The notes: a model not told the origin generated them from the sequence alone. A stretch of 47,914 nucleotides of DNA from Treponema sp. (GCA_017550685.1 JAFZOJ010000013.1:1-47914), one strand, 5' to 3'. Positions 1 to 8,038 are shown, counted from the stretch's first letter. Numbers and translations: made by a program.

Positions 1-1
1 C

Positions 2-235
2 ACAATTCCGGCAATGGTAATAAAAACCGATGAATGCGACGTAGGTCACGAAGCCAAAATCGGGCGCATTTCAAACGACGCAATTTTCTATTTAATGTCC
101 CGTGGCATCCCCGAAGACGATGCCCGCAGCATGATAGTTAGCGGTTTTGCAAACCCGGTAAGCAAAGAGCTCCCGCTAGAATATGCCGTGGAGATGAATA
201 ATTTGATTAAGCTTGAAATGAAGGGTTCGATGTGA
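2..235 (+). CDS. sufB: SufB C-terminus (Fe-S cluster scaffold subunit), partial
   Basis: This is the last 77 codons of a reading frame that enters from outside the window. The tail has the SufB ending: GHEAKIGRIS, then FYLMSRGIPEDDARSMIV, then ELPLEYAVEMNNLIKLEM. In the family, SufB with SufC and SufD forms the cytoplasmic SufBC2D scaffold that assembles Fe-S clusters. sufD follows 88 bp downstream on the same strand, which supports the call, and sufC is expected just outside the window. The stop codon is followed at once by a GC-rich palindromic repeat and an A/T-flanked hairpin. The family assignment is firm; only the missing N-terminus limits it. Confidence 0.93.
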   Translation, partial: TIPAMVIKTDECDVGHEAKIGRISNDAIFYLMSRGIPEDDARSMIVSGFANPVSKELPLEYAVEMNNLIKLEMKGSM

Positions 236-298
236 GTAAGGCCGCTGGCGGCCGGTGATTAATAGCAAAGCGTTAAAAAAATTGCGAATGCAATTTTT
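236..298 (+). repeat. Dispersed repeat (family A): GC palindrome plus terminator-like hairpin
   Basis: The element starts one base after the sufB stop with GTAAGGCCGCTGGCGGCC and ends in a hairpin with a 9-bp A/T-rich stem and loop GAAT (277-298). A second copy in the opposite orientation lies at 7976-8038 on the lepA stop codon, and the first 20 bp recur in altered form at 45341-45360. The hairpin with flanking A and T runs could end transcription, although sufD follows on the same strand. Confidence 0.75.
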
Positions 299-323
299 AG
301 CTTTACCATATTGAGAGGTACTA

Positions 324-1388
324 ATGTCAAATATTATAAATCTAAACCCAATCCCATATCTTACATGGTCTTGGCTCAAAATAAATAGTGATAAAGTAAC
401 TTATGATTTTTCTATTAAACAGAATGACGGCCAGGTTACACAGCTCTCCGATGGTTTAGAAATTACAGACGGAAATACTGTACAAACCCAGCTGCCGGAA
501 CCTGAGTTTTCTATTGGAAAAGAAGCTGCTTCTGTTATCTGCAATGCTTCAAAAGGAAAAATCTATACCTTTACTAAAACAAATGCTGATTCCCGTCCTC
601 TTATTCTCAGAGTAAATGTACAGGAAAACAGTGCCACCTGTAATATTATTCATGCAAAGGCGGGTGCAAAAGCAAATGTTATAATTGTTTATGAAGGCCC
701 TTCGACAGGCTCAGGAACCACATATCTCTCAGGCGTTATAACAAAAGTCTATGCAGAAGACGATGCGGTTGTGCATATTTCTAAGGTTCAGCTATGCGGC
801 GGCGATGTTAATCAGATTGATGATACTGCTGTAGTTTGCGGAGAGCGTGCCAAGGTTACGCTTACACAAATTGAGCTTGGCGGTTCACACATAGATGCAG
901 GCTTTCATGCAACACTTGCGGGATATCAGTCTGCGTTCTATTCTGACACTGCCTATATCTGCCAGAAAAATCAGTATCTGGATATGAACCAGATTGTAGT
1001 TCACAAGGGAAAGAAAACTGTCTGCGACATGAAAACCCACGGAACTGCAAAGGACGAAGCAACCAAAACTTACCGCGGAACAATTGACATGGTCAAAGGC
1101 TGTGCCGGTTCAAACGGAAACGAAATTGAAACTACCCTTCTGCTTTCTCCAAAGGCAGTTGTAAAGGCAGCGCCTATTATTCTTTGCGGCGAAGAAGACA
1201 TTGCGGCAGAGCACGGTTCTACAATCGGTAAGCTTTCGAACGAAATGCTGTTTTACATGAACAGCCGTGGCATAGACCAGAAAACTGCAGAAGAGCTTCT
1301 TACCTGCGCCAAGGTTACTGCGGCTGCTTCTGCAATTGAAGACGAAAGCATCCGCCAGGAAATTGATGCGTTTATCAGCAATAATTGA
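324..1388 (+). CDS. sufD: SufD, Fe-S cluster assembly scaffold subunit
   Basis: The 354-residue protein is a SufB/SufD-family beta-helix scaffold that works with SufB and SufC in the cytoplasm. The C-terminus repeats the SufB pattern in its SufD form: EHGSTIGKLSNEMLFYMNSR, then GIDQKTAEELL. The N-terminal half is a poorly conserved extended beta region, as is usual for SufD. The start is supported by GAGAGGT about 6 nt before the ATG. Residues 125-133 (GPSTGSGTT) come from a copy of a dispersed palindromic repeat that was read through in frame, so part of this protein is repeat-derived. At 354 residues it is somewhat shorter than E. coli SufD. It lies 88 bp after sufB, probably in the same operon. 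Confidence 0.88.
   Translation: MSNIINLNPIPYLTWSWLKINSDKVTYDFSIKQNDGQVTQLSDGLEITDGNTVQTQLPEPEFSIGKEAASVICNASKGKIYTFTKTNADSRPLILRVNVQENSATCNIIHAKAGAKANVIIVYEGPSTGSGTTYLSGVITKVYAEDDAVVHISKVQLCGGDVNQIDDTAVVCGERAKVTLTQIELGGSHIDAGFHATLAGYQSAFYSDTAYICQKNQYLDMNQIVVHKGKKTVCDMKTHGTAKDEATKTYRGTIDMVKGCAGSNGNEIETTLLLSPKAVVKAAPIILCGEEDIAAEHGSTIGKLSNEMLFYMNSRGIDQKTAEELLTCAKVTAAASAIEDESIRQEIDAFISNN
696..721 (+). repeat. Palindromic repeat (family D) inside sufD
   Basis: GGCCCTTCGACAGGCTCAGG plus six more bases matches, in one orientation, the repeats at 19119-19146, 19719-19744, 21562-21586 and 41276-41363. It lies in frame within sufD and encodes GPSTGSGTT. NadD and YqeK end in GPSSASGT and GPSRASGT from the same repeat read in the same frame. 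Confidence 0.8.
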
Positions 1389-1422
1389 ATAAATCACTCA
1401 AATTGATTAAAATAAAATTATA

Positions 1423-3183
1423 ATGATAAAACAACTTTCACAGATTCTGCCGGCGTTCGAAAACGCAGTGGTGGCGGCAGATGGAACTAAAATCGACGAT
1501 TTATCGGAAATTAACAATATACCAGTAACAAACCTTGTGTTCGATTCACGCGAGGCTTGTAAAGATTCACTCTACTTTGCTTTGCCTGGAACACACACAG
1601 ACGGCAACAATTATATTGCACAGGCAATTTTAGCAGGTGCCAATGCAGTAGTTTTTCAGGGAGAGCTTTCTTCTTCTCAGCAGGAAGACATTGCAGAAGC
1701 AATCATCAAGCGCACAATGAACAATGCCCTTAGTGATGAAAGCCCAAAGTTTGCACCGGCCCTTATCAAAGTACCGGACGCACGCTTTGCCATGGCACCG
1801 CTTTCTGCACGCTTTTATGACAACCCGAGCGAACGCCTTATTGTAATTGGTGTTACCGGTACCGAAGGAAAAAGCAGCACCGTAAGCTTTATCTGGCAGC
1901 TGCTCCGAGCCGTAGGAGAAAAGGCCGGCTTTATTTCTACAGTAGAATATTCTTTTGGAGGAGATGCACTTCCTAACCCGCAGCACCAGACAACTCCTGA
2001 AGCACCTATTATTCAGCATCACTTAAACGAAATGCTCGAAAACGGCTGTAAGTATGCAGTTGTAGAAACTTCTTCTCACGGACTTTCTACCAAGCTCAAC
2101 CGTTGCGGAAACATTCTTTTTGACTGCGGTGTATTCATGAACGTAACTCTGGAACATCTGGAGTTTCACAAAAACTTTGAAACCTATCGCAGCGACAAGG
2201 CAAACCTTTTCCGCGCACTTGATAAACACAGCCACATAAAAACAATTGCAGGCGAAAAACAGAAAATCAATTCAATAGGAATTGTAAATCTGGAAGACCC
2301 TTCTGCAACCTATTTTATAGAAGCAACCAAGCACCCGGTATACGGATTTACAACAGAAGGCAAGGCAGGAAAAGCTGCGGCAGAAAACGGCAGCAGTGCT
2401 ACCCCGCTTCCTTCAATTCCGGAAAACCTGCGTTATATGACTGCACGCAATATTGCCTCTGCAACCTACGGACTTACCTTTGATGTAGATGCAGACGGAA
2501 CCACAGCCATTTATCCGGAGCATTATGACCCGGTTCAGCCAAGACCAAACAGTCACTTTAGCATAAAGGCAAGCCTGCCCGGAGCCTTTAACGCCTATAA
2601 TCTTATGGCAGCTATAACAGCAGTAAGCAGCGTAACAGGCAAAAGCTTTGAAGAGCTTGCAGCCCTTATTCCGCAGCTTACACCTATCAAAGGCCGCATG
2701 ACAGTAATTGACCAGGGTCAGCCGTTTGAACTCATTGTAGACTACGCACACACACCTTCCAGCTTTGAAACAATTTTCCCTCCGTTACGCAAGCGATGTA
2801 ATGGAAGAATCTTTGCACTTTTTGGAAGCGGGGGTGAACGTGATCTTACCAAGCGTCCGCTGCAGGGACAGATTGCCGCACGCTTTTGTGATGTAATTGT
2901 TCTTGCAGACGAAGACCCTAGAGGCGAAGATCCAGTAGAGCTTTTGAAAATGATTGCCGTTGGTGCCGAAAAAGAAGGCAAGGTCATGGGAGAAAATCTT
3001 TTTATCATTCATGACAGACCGCAGGCTATCCGCGAGACCTTTAAGATGGCCGCAAAAGGAGACATTGTTCTGTTGCTGGGTAAGTCACACGAAAACAGCA
3101 TAATTTATAAAGACTACACAATGCCGTATGATGAAATTAGTGAAGCAAAGAAGGCATTAAATGAAATGGGAGGAAGTAAATGA
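1423..3183 (+). CDS. murE: MurE, UDP-MurNAc-tripeptide ligase
   Basis: This cytoplasmic Mur ligase adds the third, diamino amino acid to UDP-MurNAc-L-Ala-D-Glu with ATP. The order is an N-terminal UDP-binding domain (SREACKDSLYFALPGTHTDG), an ATP-binding domain with P-loop GVTGTEGKSS near residues 144-152 (usual form GTNGKT), the middle-domain motif TTPEAP, then YAHTPSSFE and the C-terminal specificity loop DEDPRGEDP near residue 497. DAP-adding enzymes usually carry DNPR at that loop; here the Asn is replaced. Known treponemal peptidoglycan contains L-ornithine, so ornithine or lysine is a reasonable guess for the substrate. Its length of 586 residues exceeds the usual 490 or so because of insertions near residues 285-365. 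It overlaps ddl by 4 bp, so the two genes are probably co-translated. Confidence 0.93.
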   Translation: MIKQLSQILPAFENAVVAADGTKIDDLSEINNIPVTNLVFDSREACKDSLYFALPGTHTDGNNYIAQAILAGANAVVFQGELSSSQQEDIAEAIIKRTMNNALSDESPKFAPALIKVPDARFAMAPLSARFYDNPSERLIVIGVTGTEGKSSTVSFIWQLLRAVGEKAGFISTVEYSFGGDALPNPQHQTTPEAPIIQHHLNEMLENGCKYAVVETSSHGLSTKLNRCGNILFDCGVFMNVTLEHLEFHKNFETYRSDKANLFRALDKHSHIKTIAGEKQKINSIGIVNLEDPSATYFIEATKHPVYGFTTEGKAGKAAAENGSSATPLPSIPENLRYMTARNIASATYGLTFDVDADGTTAIYPEHYDPVQPRPNSHFSIKASLPGAFNAYNLMAAITAVSSVTGKSFEELAALIPQLTPIKGRMTVIDQGQPFELIVDYAHTPSSFETIFPPLRKRCNGRIFALFGSGGERDLTKRPLQGQIAARFCDVIVLADEDPRGEDPVELLKMIAVGAEKEGKVMGENLFIIHDRPQAIRETFKMAAKGDIVLLLGKSHENSIIYKDYTMPYDEISEAKKALNEMGGSK

Positions 3184-4310
3184 ATATTGCAGTAATATAT
3201 GGAGGCCGCTCCGGCGAGCACGAAGTAAGTTTAGTTTCTGCAGCAGCAATTGCAAGCCACATCAAAAAAGAAAACAAGGTTTTGTTGATTGGTATTACAA
3301 AAGAAGGAAAATGGTACCTTCAGGACGATTCTGAATACGAGCGAATCTGCAAGGATACCAAAGCTGTACTTACAATCAAGGAAGACGAAAGCAAGGCTGT
3401 AAGCATTGTTCCTGCCGGCAAAAAGAATGCCTTTGTTGCAGGCGGCAAGCCTCTGGACGTTGATGTAGTTTTTCCTGCCCTTCACGGAACCTACGGCGAA
3501 GACGGAACAATCCAGGGATTGTTTGAAATGGCAGACATTCCTTATATCGGCTGTACCACACTTGCTTCGGCACTCACAATGGATAAGGAAAAAACAAAGC
3601 TTATCTGGCAGAGTGTAAGCCTTCCGGTTGTTCCATATGTCTGCATCAAACGTTCTGTTGTTTTAGACAGCGTTATTTATGATTCTGTTATTGAAGAAAC
3701 CGAAAAAGAACTTGGATACCCTATGTTTGTAAAGCCTTGCTGCGCAGGAAGCTCTAATGGTGCTTCAAAAGCCAAGGGCCGCAAGGAATTGAATTTTGCA
3801 ATTATGGAAGCCTTTAACTGGGACGACAAGATTCTTGTAGAAAAATCTCTTGATAATGCACGCGAAATTGAATGCAGTGTTACAGGAAACTCAGTTACTT
3901 ACCCTGCAGACAGCGACGTAGAAGAAGTTGTTGCCTATATTCCGGGCGAAATTGTTCCTAATCATGATTTTTATGATTTTGATGCCAAGTACAATGATCC
4001 GGACGGTGCAAATCTTCTGGTTCCTGCAGAGCTTTCTGAAAACGATCTTGAAAAAATCCGTAAGACAGCCTGTGCCGCCTACAAGGTTCTGGATGCAACA
4101 GGCCTTGCCAGAGTAGACTTTTTTATTGACCGTGATACAAAGCAGGTTTACCTGAACGAAATTAATACATTGCCTGGCTTTACGCCGATAAGCATGTTCC
4201 CTAAAATGTGTGATGCAGCGGGATTAAAGTTTGAAGATCTTGTAGACCTTTTGATAAAAGAAGCAGTTGCAAGATACGAAGCTAAAAGCAAGCTGAGTAC
4301 CTCACGTTAA
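3180..4310 (+). CDS. ddl: D-alanine--D-alanine ligase
   Basis: This ATP-grasp enzyme makes the D-Ala-D-Ala dipeptide for peptidoglycan. The N-terminus GGRSGEHEVSLVSAAAI is the family signature. ALHGTYGEDGTIQGLFEM and YIGC follow, then the ATP-grasp core, and LNEINTLPGFTPISMFPKM near the C-terminus holds metal-binding Glu and Asn. The omega loop (DFDAKYNDPDGANLLVPA) has a Tyr, as in D-Ala-specific ligases rather than D-lactate ligases. The 376-residue length is normal. The ATG overlaps the murE stop (ATGA) and is preceded by GGAGG. A strong terminator follows immediately. Confidence 0.95.
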   Translation: MNIAVIYGGRSGEHEVSLVSAAAIASHIKKENKVLLIGITKEGKWYLQDDSEYERICKDTKAVLTIKEDESKAVSIVPAGKKNAFVAGGKPLDVDVVFPALHGTYGEDGTIQGLFEMADIPYIGCTTLASALTMDKEKTKLIWQSVSLPVVPYVCIKRSVVLDSVIYDSVIEETEKELGYPMFVKPCCAGSSNGASKAKGRKELNFAIMEAFNWDDKILVEKSLDNAREIECSVTGNSVTYPADSDVEEVVAYIPGEIVPNHDFYDFDAKYNDPDGANLLVPAELSENDLEKIRKTACAAYKVLDATGLARVDFFIDRDTKQVYLNEINTLPGFTPISMFPKMCDAAGLKFEDLVDLLIKEAVARYEAKSKLSTSR

Positions 4311-4313
4311 ATG

Positions 4314-4343
4314 AAAATCCCCGGCATGACCGGGGATTTTTTT
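4314..4343. terminator. Bidirectional rho-independent terminator after ddl
   Basis: AAATCCCCGG, loop CATGA, CCGGGGATTT and a T run form a stem of about 10 bp. It sits between the convergent ends of ddl (+) and the small membrane gene (-), and A and T runs on both sides let it work in both directions. Confidence 0.9.
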
Positions 4344-4345
4344 AT

Positions 4346-4564
4346 TTAGCAATTTAATACACGGAGAATCTTTCCGTTCAAGATCATAAGGATTAAGTCA
4401 ATAACCCAGATGAGCCATCCGCCGAAAATGCGGATAATACCTGCGATGATTTTTCCTTCCTTAAATCTGGTAACCATACCAAACAGCCATGCAGTAAAAG
4501 GAATGATAGCAAAAATGATGCTGATCAATCTTCCCATTCCAAAATAATCTTTTCCCTTTGCCAT
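4346..4564 (-). CDS. Small two-helix membrane protein, function unknown
   Basis: The 72-residue protein begins MAKGKDYFGMGRLISIIFAI and has two hydrophobic segments, at about residues 11-31 and 39-63, joined by a basic turn (TRFKEGK). It therefore looks like a small integral inner-membrane protein. A good ribosome site (AGAGGTG) lies 6 nt before the ATG. I recall similar short proteins in Firmicutes and spirochaetes without a known function. It is reminiscent of Pmp3-like proteins, but the family motif is not clear. It faces ddl across a shared terminator and stands alone. Confidence 0.7.
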   Translation of the reverse strand: MAKGKDYFGMGRLISIIFAIIPFTAWLFGMVTRFKEGKIIAGIIRIFGGWLIWVIDLILMILNGKILRVLNC

Positions 4565-4653
4565 AAAAGCACCTCTTATGTATTAAGTTTATAATATAAT
4601 TATATACCATTTTTTTATAAAATAAAGAAATTTTTTTAATATTGCATACATAC

Positions 4654-4807
4654 AAAAAACTGGCGGGAGGGAACAAAACGGTGGGCAAAATGACTCTGTT
4701 TGTTGATGCCGCGCGAGCGGCATTTAATAGTTCCACTACAACAAACAGCGTCAAGCGGGCTAGCCCGCGCTTTTGACCACCGTTTTGTGACCGGGAGCCA
4801 GTTTTTT
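4654..4807. repeat. 154-bp nested palindromic element (possible MITE or structured RNA)
   Basis: The ends are inverted repeats: AAAAAACTGGC (4654-4664) and GCCAGTTTTTT (4797-4807). Inside, 4673-4690 pairs with 4771-4788 (17 of 18), CTGTTTGTTG (4696-4705) pairs with 4739-4748, and the core is ATGCCGC-GCGA-GCGGCAT (4706-4723), a 7-bp stem with a GNRA loop. A side hairpin, GCGGGCTAGCCCGC, lies at 4755-4768. No coding potential is convincing. The stretch 4565-4896 holds only this element and the promoter of the next gene. It could be a non-autonomous mobile element with TA-flanked ends, or a structured RNA. Confidence 0.7.
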
Positions 4808-4825
4808 TATATGAAGGCATGTAAA

Positions 4826-4854
4826 TTGACTACAATGTCTTTCTGTGTTAAAAT
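4826..4854 (+). promoter_or_regulatory. Sigma-70-type promoter for the PPIase gene
   Basis: TTGACT (4826-4831), a 17-bp spacer and TAAAAT (4849-4854) lie about 42 bp before the start codon at 4897. A ribosome site (AAAGGG) lies between them. No other gene lies downstream on this strand. Confidence 0.8.
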
Positions 4855-4896
4855 AGTATAATTATTCTAAATTATAATATATAAAAGGGTAAAAAT

Positions 4897-6375
4897 ATGA
4901 AAAAAGGTGTTCTTTACACATTCGGTGCGTCAATCATCCTTATTATTTGTTTTATCGCATTCGTTCTTCCATCTTCACTTTCAAGAGTTGCAGATAAGCA
5001 GGAAGGCCTTGTATTCGGTACATATAAGGGAAAGAAAATCAGTTATGAATACGGTTCTGACTTTACAGAGTTTCTTTCACAGTATGCAAACATGATAAGG
5101 AATCAGGGACAGGAAATTACACAGCAGAATCAGTATCAGCTGTACAATTATGCTTTTAACTCTACTGTAATTAAATATCAGCAGGAAGAGGCTCTTAAAA
5201 AAGCAGGTTACGAAGTTCCTCAGGATTCAATCAATCTTAAAATCAAAAATTACTTTACAGATTCTGAAGGTAAATTTTCTATGAAGGCCTACAAGCAGGC
5301 AGATCCAAGCTACATTGAACAGATTACAAACAGTATTCAGGAATCTTTGTACACAGGCCGCTACTATGATGATAACTTTGGTTCTACAGAAACCTTTGGC
5401 AGCAATCATCTTTTTGGTCTTAAAACTTCTAAGGCAGAAACTGACTTCCTTAACAACTTTGGAACAGAAAAGCGTGCCTTTAAAATGATTACATTCAACA
5501 CATCTGATTATCCTGCTGAAGAAAAGGAAAAATACGGACGTGCAAATCCACAGAAATTTACAAAGTATGATATGTCTATAATCACTGTTGATACAGAAGA
5601 CCTTGCAAAGAAGGTTCTGGCTCGTATGGAAAAAGGACAGATTACTTTTGAAGATGCCATTACAGAATATTCAGAAAAGAGCTACAGCGATTCAGACGGC
5701 AAGCTTTCTAACAATTCATGGTATCAGATTAAAAATATTCTTCAGAACGATGAAGATGTTGCTAAGGTAACAGACATCCAGAAGGATGAAATGAGCCCTG
5801 TTCTGCAGACATTGATCGGCTGGTCAATCTTTAAGAAAACAGGCGACGATACTGCTCCGGACTTCTCTAACGAAGACACAGTTACAGACGTTGGAAACTA
5901 CATTGGTATTTATGAAAACGCTGTTGTAGAAGATTATTTCTCTGACGTAGCAAAGAAGTTTGTTTCAGAAGCAAAGGCAAGCGATGTTGATACAGTTGCT
6001 GCAAACTACAGCATGGCAACAGTAGAAACTCTTGCTGCATTCCCTCTGAACTACGGTTCTTCTTCTATCTATGACACAATGGACACAAACACAATCCGTG
6101 CCCTTGCAACAGCAGATAAGAATGAAGATTTCCTTGCAAAAGCATTCACAGTTAAGTTGAATGAATATACAGATCCAATTATCTTGAGCGGAAGCGTTGT
6201 AGTTCTTCAGTGTACTTCTATCGAATCCGTTGAAGACAAAGAAGCCAAGACCTTTGATTCTACAATCATGGATTATGATCAGGCTTCTTCTCAGGCAGTT
6301 GTATTCCAGAGTCCAGACCTGGTAAACAACTTTATCAATGTTTATTTTGATAACTTTATAAATACAAGCTTCTAA
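4897..6375 (+). CDS. Membrane-anchored parvulin-like peptidyl-prolyl isomerase / periplasmic chaperone
   Basis: The 492-residue protein has one N-terminal membrane segment (about residues 6-26, GASIILIICFIAFVLP) with Lys before it and no lipobox, so it should be anchored in the inner membrane and face the periplasm. A SurA/PpiD-like N-terminal helical region follows (residues 40-170). A degenerate PpiC domain lies at about 225-320, where TVDTEDLAKKVLARMEKG and FEDAITEYSEKSYSDSDGKL match the parvulin layout. The family helps exported and outer-membrane proteins fold. The classical parvulin active site is not well conserved, so it may act as a chaperone only. It has its own promoter and ends directly against the next gene. 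Confidence 0.8.
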   Translation: MKKGVLYTFGASIILIICFIAFVLPSSLSRVADKQEGLVFGTYKGKKISYEYGSDFTEFLSQYANMIRNQGQEITQQNQYQLYNYAFNSTVIKYQQEEALKKAGYEVPQDSINLKIKNYFTDSEGKFSMKAYKQADPSYIEQITNSIQESLYTGRYYDDNFGSTETFGSNHLFGLKTSKAETDFLNNFGTEKRAFKMITFNTSDYPAEEKEKYGRANPQKFTKYDMSIITVDTEDLAKKVLARMEKGQITFEDAITEYSEKSYSDSDGKLSNNSWYQIKNILQNDEDVAKVTDIQKDEMSPVLQTLIGWSIFKKTGDDTAPDFSNEDTVTDVGNYIGIYENAVVEDYFSDVAKKFVSEAKASDVDTVAANYSMATVETLAAFPLNYGSSSIYDTMDTNTIRALATADKNEDFLAKAFTVKLNEYTDPIILSGSVVVLQCTSIESVEDKEAKTFDSTIMDYDQASSQAVVFQSPDLVNNFINVYFDNFINTSF

Positions 6376-7971
6376 TTGGAAAAAAATGAAAACAAGCCCT
6401 GTTTCGTGCAAACGACACAGGGCTTTACTGTTTCTTACAGGGAAAAGTTCCTCTATTCTAAATACGCTCCCGCAAAAGCAATCCTACAGTTAATTCAAAA
6501 TCTTAATCCGCAGCCTCAAACTGTGTTTTTTTGTGTTTCTCCTGTCCTGCCCTATGGCTTAAAGGAGCTGTCGCAAAAGTTACCGCAGGATTGTATTATG
6601 CTCGGCGCAGAAGCAGAGCCTGAGCTTGCCGATTTTATACAGCAGAACCACGCAGAATATCAAGGCATTCCAAACTTTTCATTTTTAACAAAGGAAGAAA
6701 TGCTTGACCTTGGGCCGCTGCTTTCCGGAAAAAATACAAAGCTTGCAAGCGGTTTTGAACTGCCGGAGCCGGGAACCTTCCGCCGCATTGTCCGCATAGA
6801 TTTTTCTGCAGCTTCTGCACTTAATGACGGGCTTTACAATCAGATTTATAACAACGGTGTAAACGCCATAATGACTTACTGGGCCAACCGCGTAACTCTG
6901 GTTAAATTTGGCCGTAAATACTGCACCAACTTTTTTAAGAATCTTGCCTGCCTTGAGCACACTACTCCAATCCAAAAATTTTTTGCAAGTGTTGATAAAA
7001 CAATTCTGGTGTTCGGCGCAGGAGAATCAGTTGCGCGGGGAATAAGCCTTATAAAGTCCAGCGCAAACGGTCAGAAGGACTTTTTTATTATCTGTGCAGA
7101 TACAGCCTTGCAGCCGCTTATTGCCAGCGGTATTGAGCCTGACGGAGTATTTATAGAAGAAGCACAGAATGTAATAAGCAAGTGTTTTATAGGAGTCCAG
7201 AACTATAAGACCCAGGTATTTGCAGGTCTTTCTGCAATCCACAGCATTACAAGATATTTTAAGCCGGAACAGATAAGCTTTTTTACAACAGAATTTGTTC
7301 AGGCACGCTTTATTGAACGCTTTAAGCAGGCAGGCATATTACCGCCGGGTAACGATCCGTTTGGCTCCGTTGGCATTACAGCCTTTTACTATGCCATGCT
7401 TTTCCGCAAAAACGACCAGGTACAGATAAAAACCTTTGGACTTGATTTTGCCTACTCTGCCGGCCGCACACACACCAAAGGCACTATGGCCGACAACGCA
7501 AGATTTATGTCCAGCAACCGCGTAAAAAACGACGCCAACTACACCGCCGCCTTTTGCGAACCTGCATTTAAGAAAAATGATACTATGTACACCACTCCGA
7601 TTCTGGCAAGGTATGAACAGATAATGTGTGGATTGCCGCGCTTGTCACAGAATGATATAGCAAGCTATAAGAAAGATTGTCGGGTCAAGCCCGACAATGA
7701 CACAGGCGTTTATACTGGTGAATTGCCGCGCTTTGCTTGCAATGACATTCTACAAGAAGAAGCAGCTTCCCTGGAAAAATTAAAATCCCTGCTTACAGGC
7801 CAAACTAAGCTTCCGGCCGACCAGATGGAAAAACAGATTACAGAGCTTGTACAGGACCGCGAATATCTATTCCTGCACTTTCCGGACGGCCAGAAGTTTG
7901 CATATACGCAGTCGTTTTTGAATCGTATAAGAGTTGAGATAGATTATTACTTGAAGATACTAAAAAGGTAA
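6376..7971 (+). CDS. DUF115 / MptE-like protein (Maf-type), function uncertain
   Basis: The 531-residue protein carries the DUF115 core at about residues 215-380: FGAGESVARGISLIKS, then FFIICADTALQPLIASGIEP, then SVGITAFYYAMLF and GLDFAYSAGRTHTKG. The family resembles 6-hydroxymethylpterin diphosphokinase MptE and includes the motility-associated (Maf) proteins linked to flagellin glycosylation, so a role in surface or flagellar modification is an inference. The frame opens with TTG directly after the upstream stop. No ribosome site is visible there, so the start is uncertain and translation may be coupled to the gene before it. Residues 419-457 derive from three dispersed repeats, an unusual insert near the C-terminus. 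Confidence 0.75.
   Translation: MEKNENKPCFVQTTQGFTVSYREKFLYSKYAPAKAILQLIQNLNPQPQTVFFCVSPVLPYGLKELSQKLPQDCIMLGAEAEPELADFIQQNHAEYQGIPNFSFLTKEEMLDLGPLLSGKNTKLASGFELPEPGTFRRIVRIDFSAASALNDGLYNQIYNNGVNAIMTYWANRVTLVKFGRKYCTNFFKNLACLEHTTPIQKFFASVDKTILVFGAGESVARGISLIKSSANGQKDFFIICADTALQPLIASGIEPDGVFIEEAQNVISKCFIGVQNYKTQVFAGLSAIHSITRYFKPEQISFFTTEFVQARFIERFKQAGILPPGNDPFGSVGITAFYYAMLFRKNDQVQIKTFGLDFAYSAGRTHTKGTMADNARFMSSNRVKNDANYTAAFCEPAFKKNDTMYTTPILARYEQIMCGLPRLSQNDIASYKKDCRVKPDNDTGVYTGELPRFACNDILQEEAASLEKLKSLLTGQTKLPADQMEKQITELVQDREYLFLHFPDGQKFAYTQSFLNRIRVEIDYYLKILKR
7630..7746 (+). repeat. Three palindromic repeat copies inside the DUF115 gene
   Basis: GATTGCCGCGCTTGTCACAG (7630 on, decayed) and AATTGCCGCGCTTTGCTTGC (7721 on) are family C repeats. 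Between them, 7675-7703 is a family B repeat with palindrome TGTCGGGTCAAGCCCGACA. All are in frame and together encode GLPRLSQNDIAS, DCRVKPDNDT and ELPRFACND. Family B recurs between genes at 21587, 41881, 41915 and 47553-47643. Confidence 0.85.
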
Positions 7972-7975
7972 GGCT

Positions 7976-8038
7976 AAAAAATGCTTTCGCATTTTTTTTA
8001 ACGCCTTGCTATAGAACACCGGCCGCCAGCGGCCTTAC
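7976..8038. repeat. Family A repeat with bidirectional terminator hairpin
   Basis: AAAAAATGC, loop TTTC, GCATTTTTT (7976-7997) is a 9-bp hairpin with A/T flanks between the convergent DUF115 and lepA genes. The rest (8001-8038) is the reverse complement of the repeat after sufB and ends in GGCCTTAC, which contains the lepA stop codon. Confidence 0.8.

Noticed and set aside
4461..4820. 119-codon minus-strand open frame across the palindromic element
   Set aside because: It runs through the palindrome, is out of frame with the small membrane gene and has no ribosome site; the palindrome explains it.
6386..6400. ATG at 6386 as start of the DUF115 gene
   Set aside because: It is not in frame with the DUF115 reading frame; only the TTG at 6376 opens it near the family's N-terminus.
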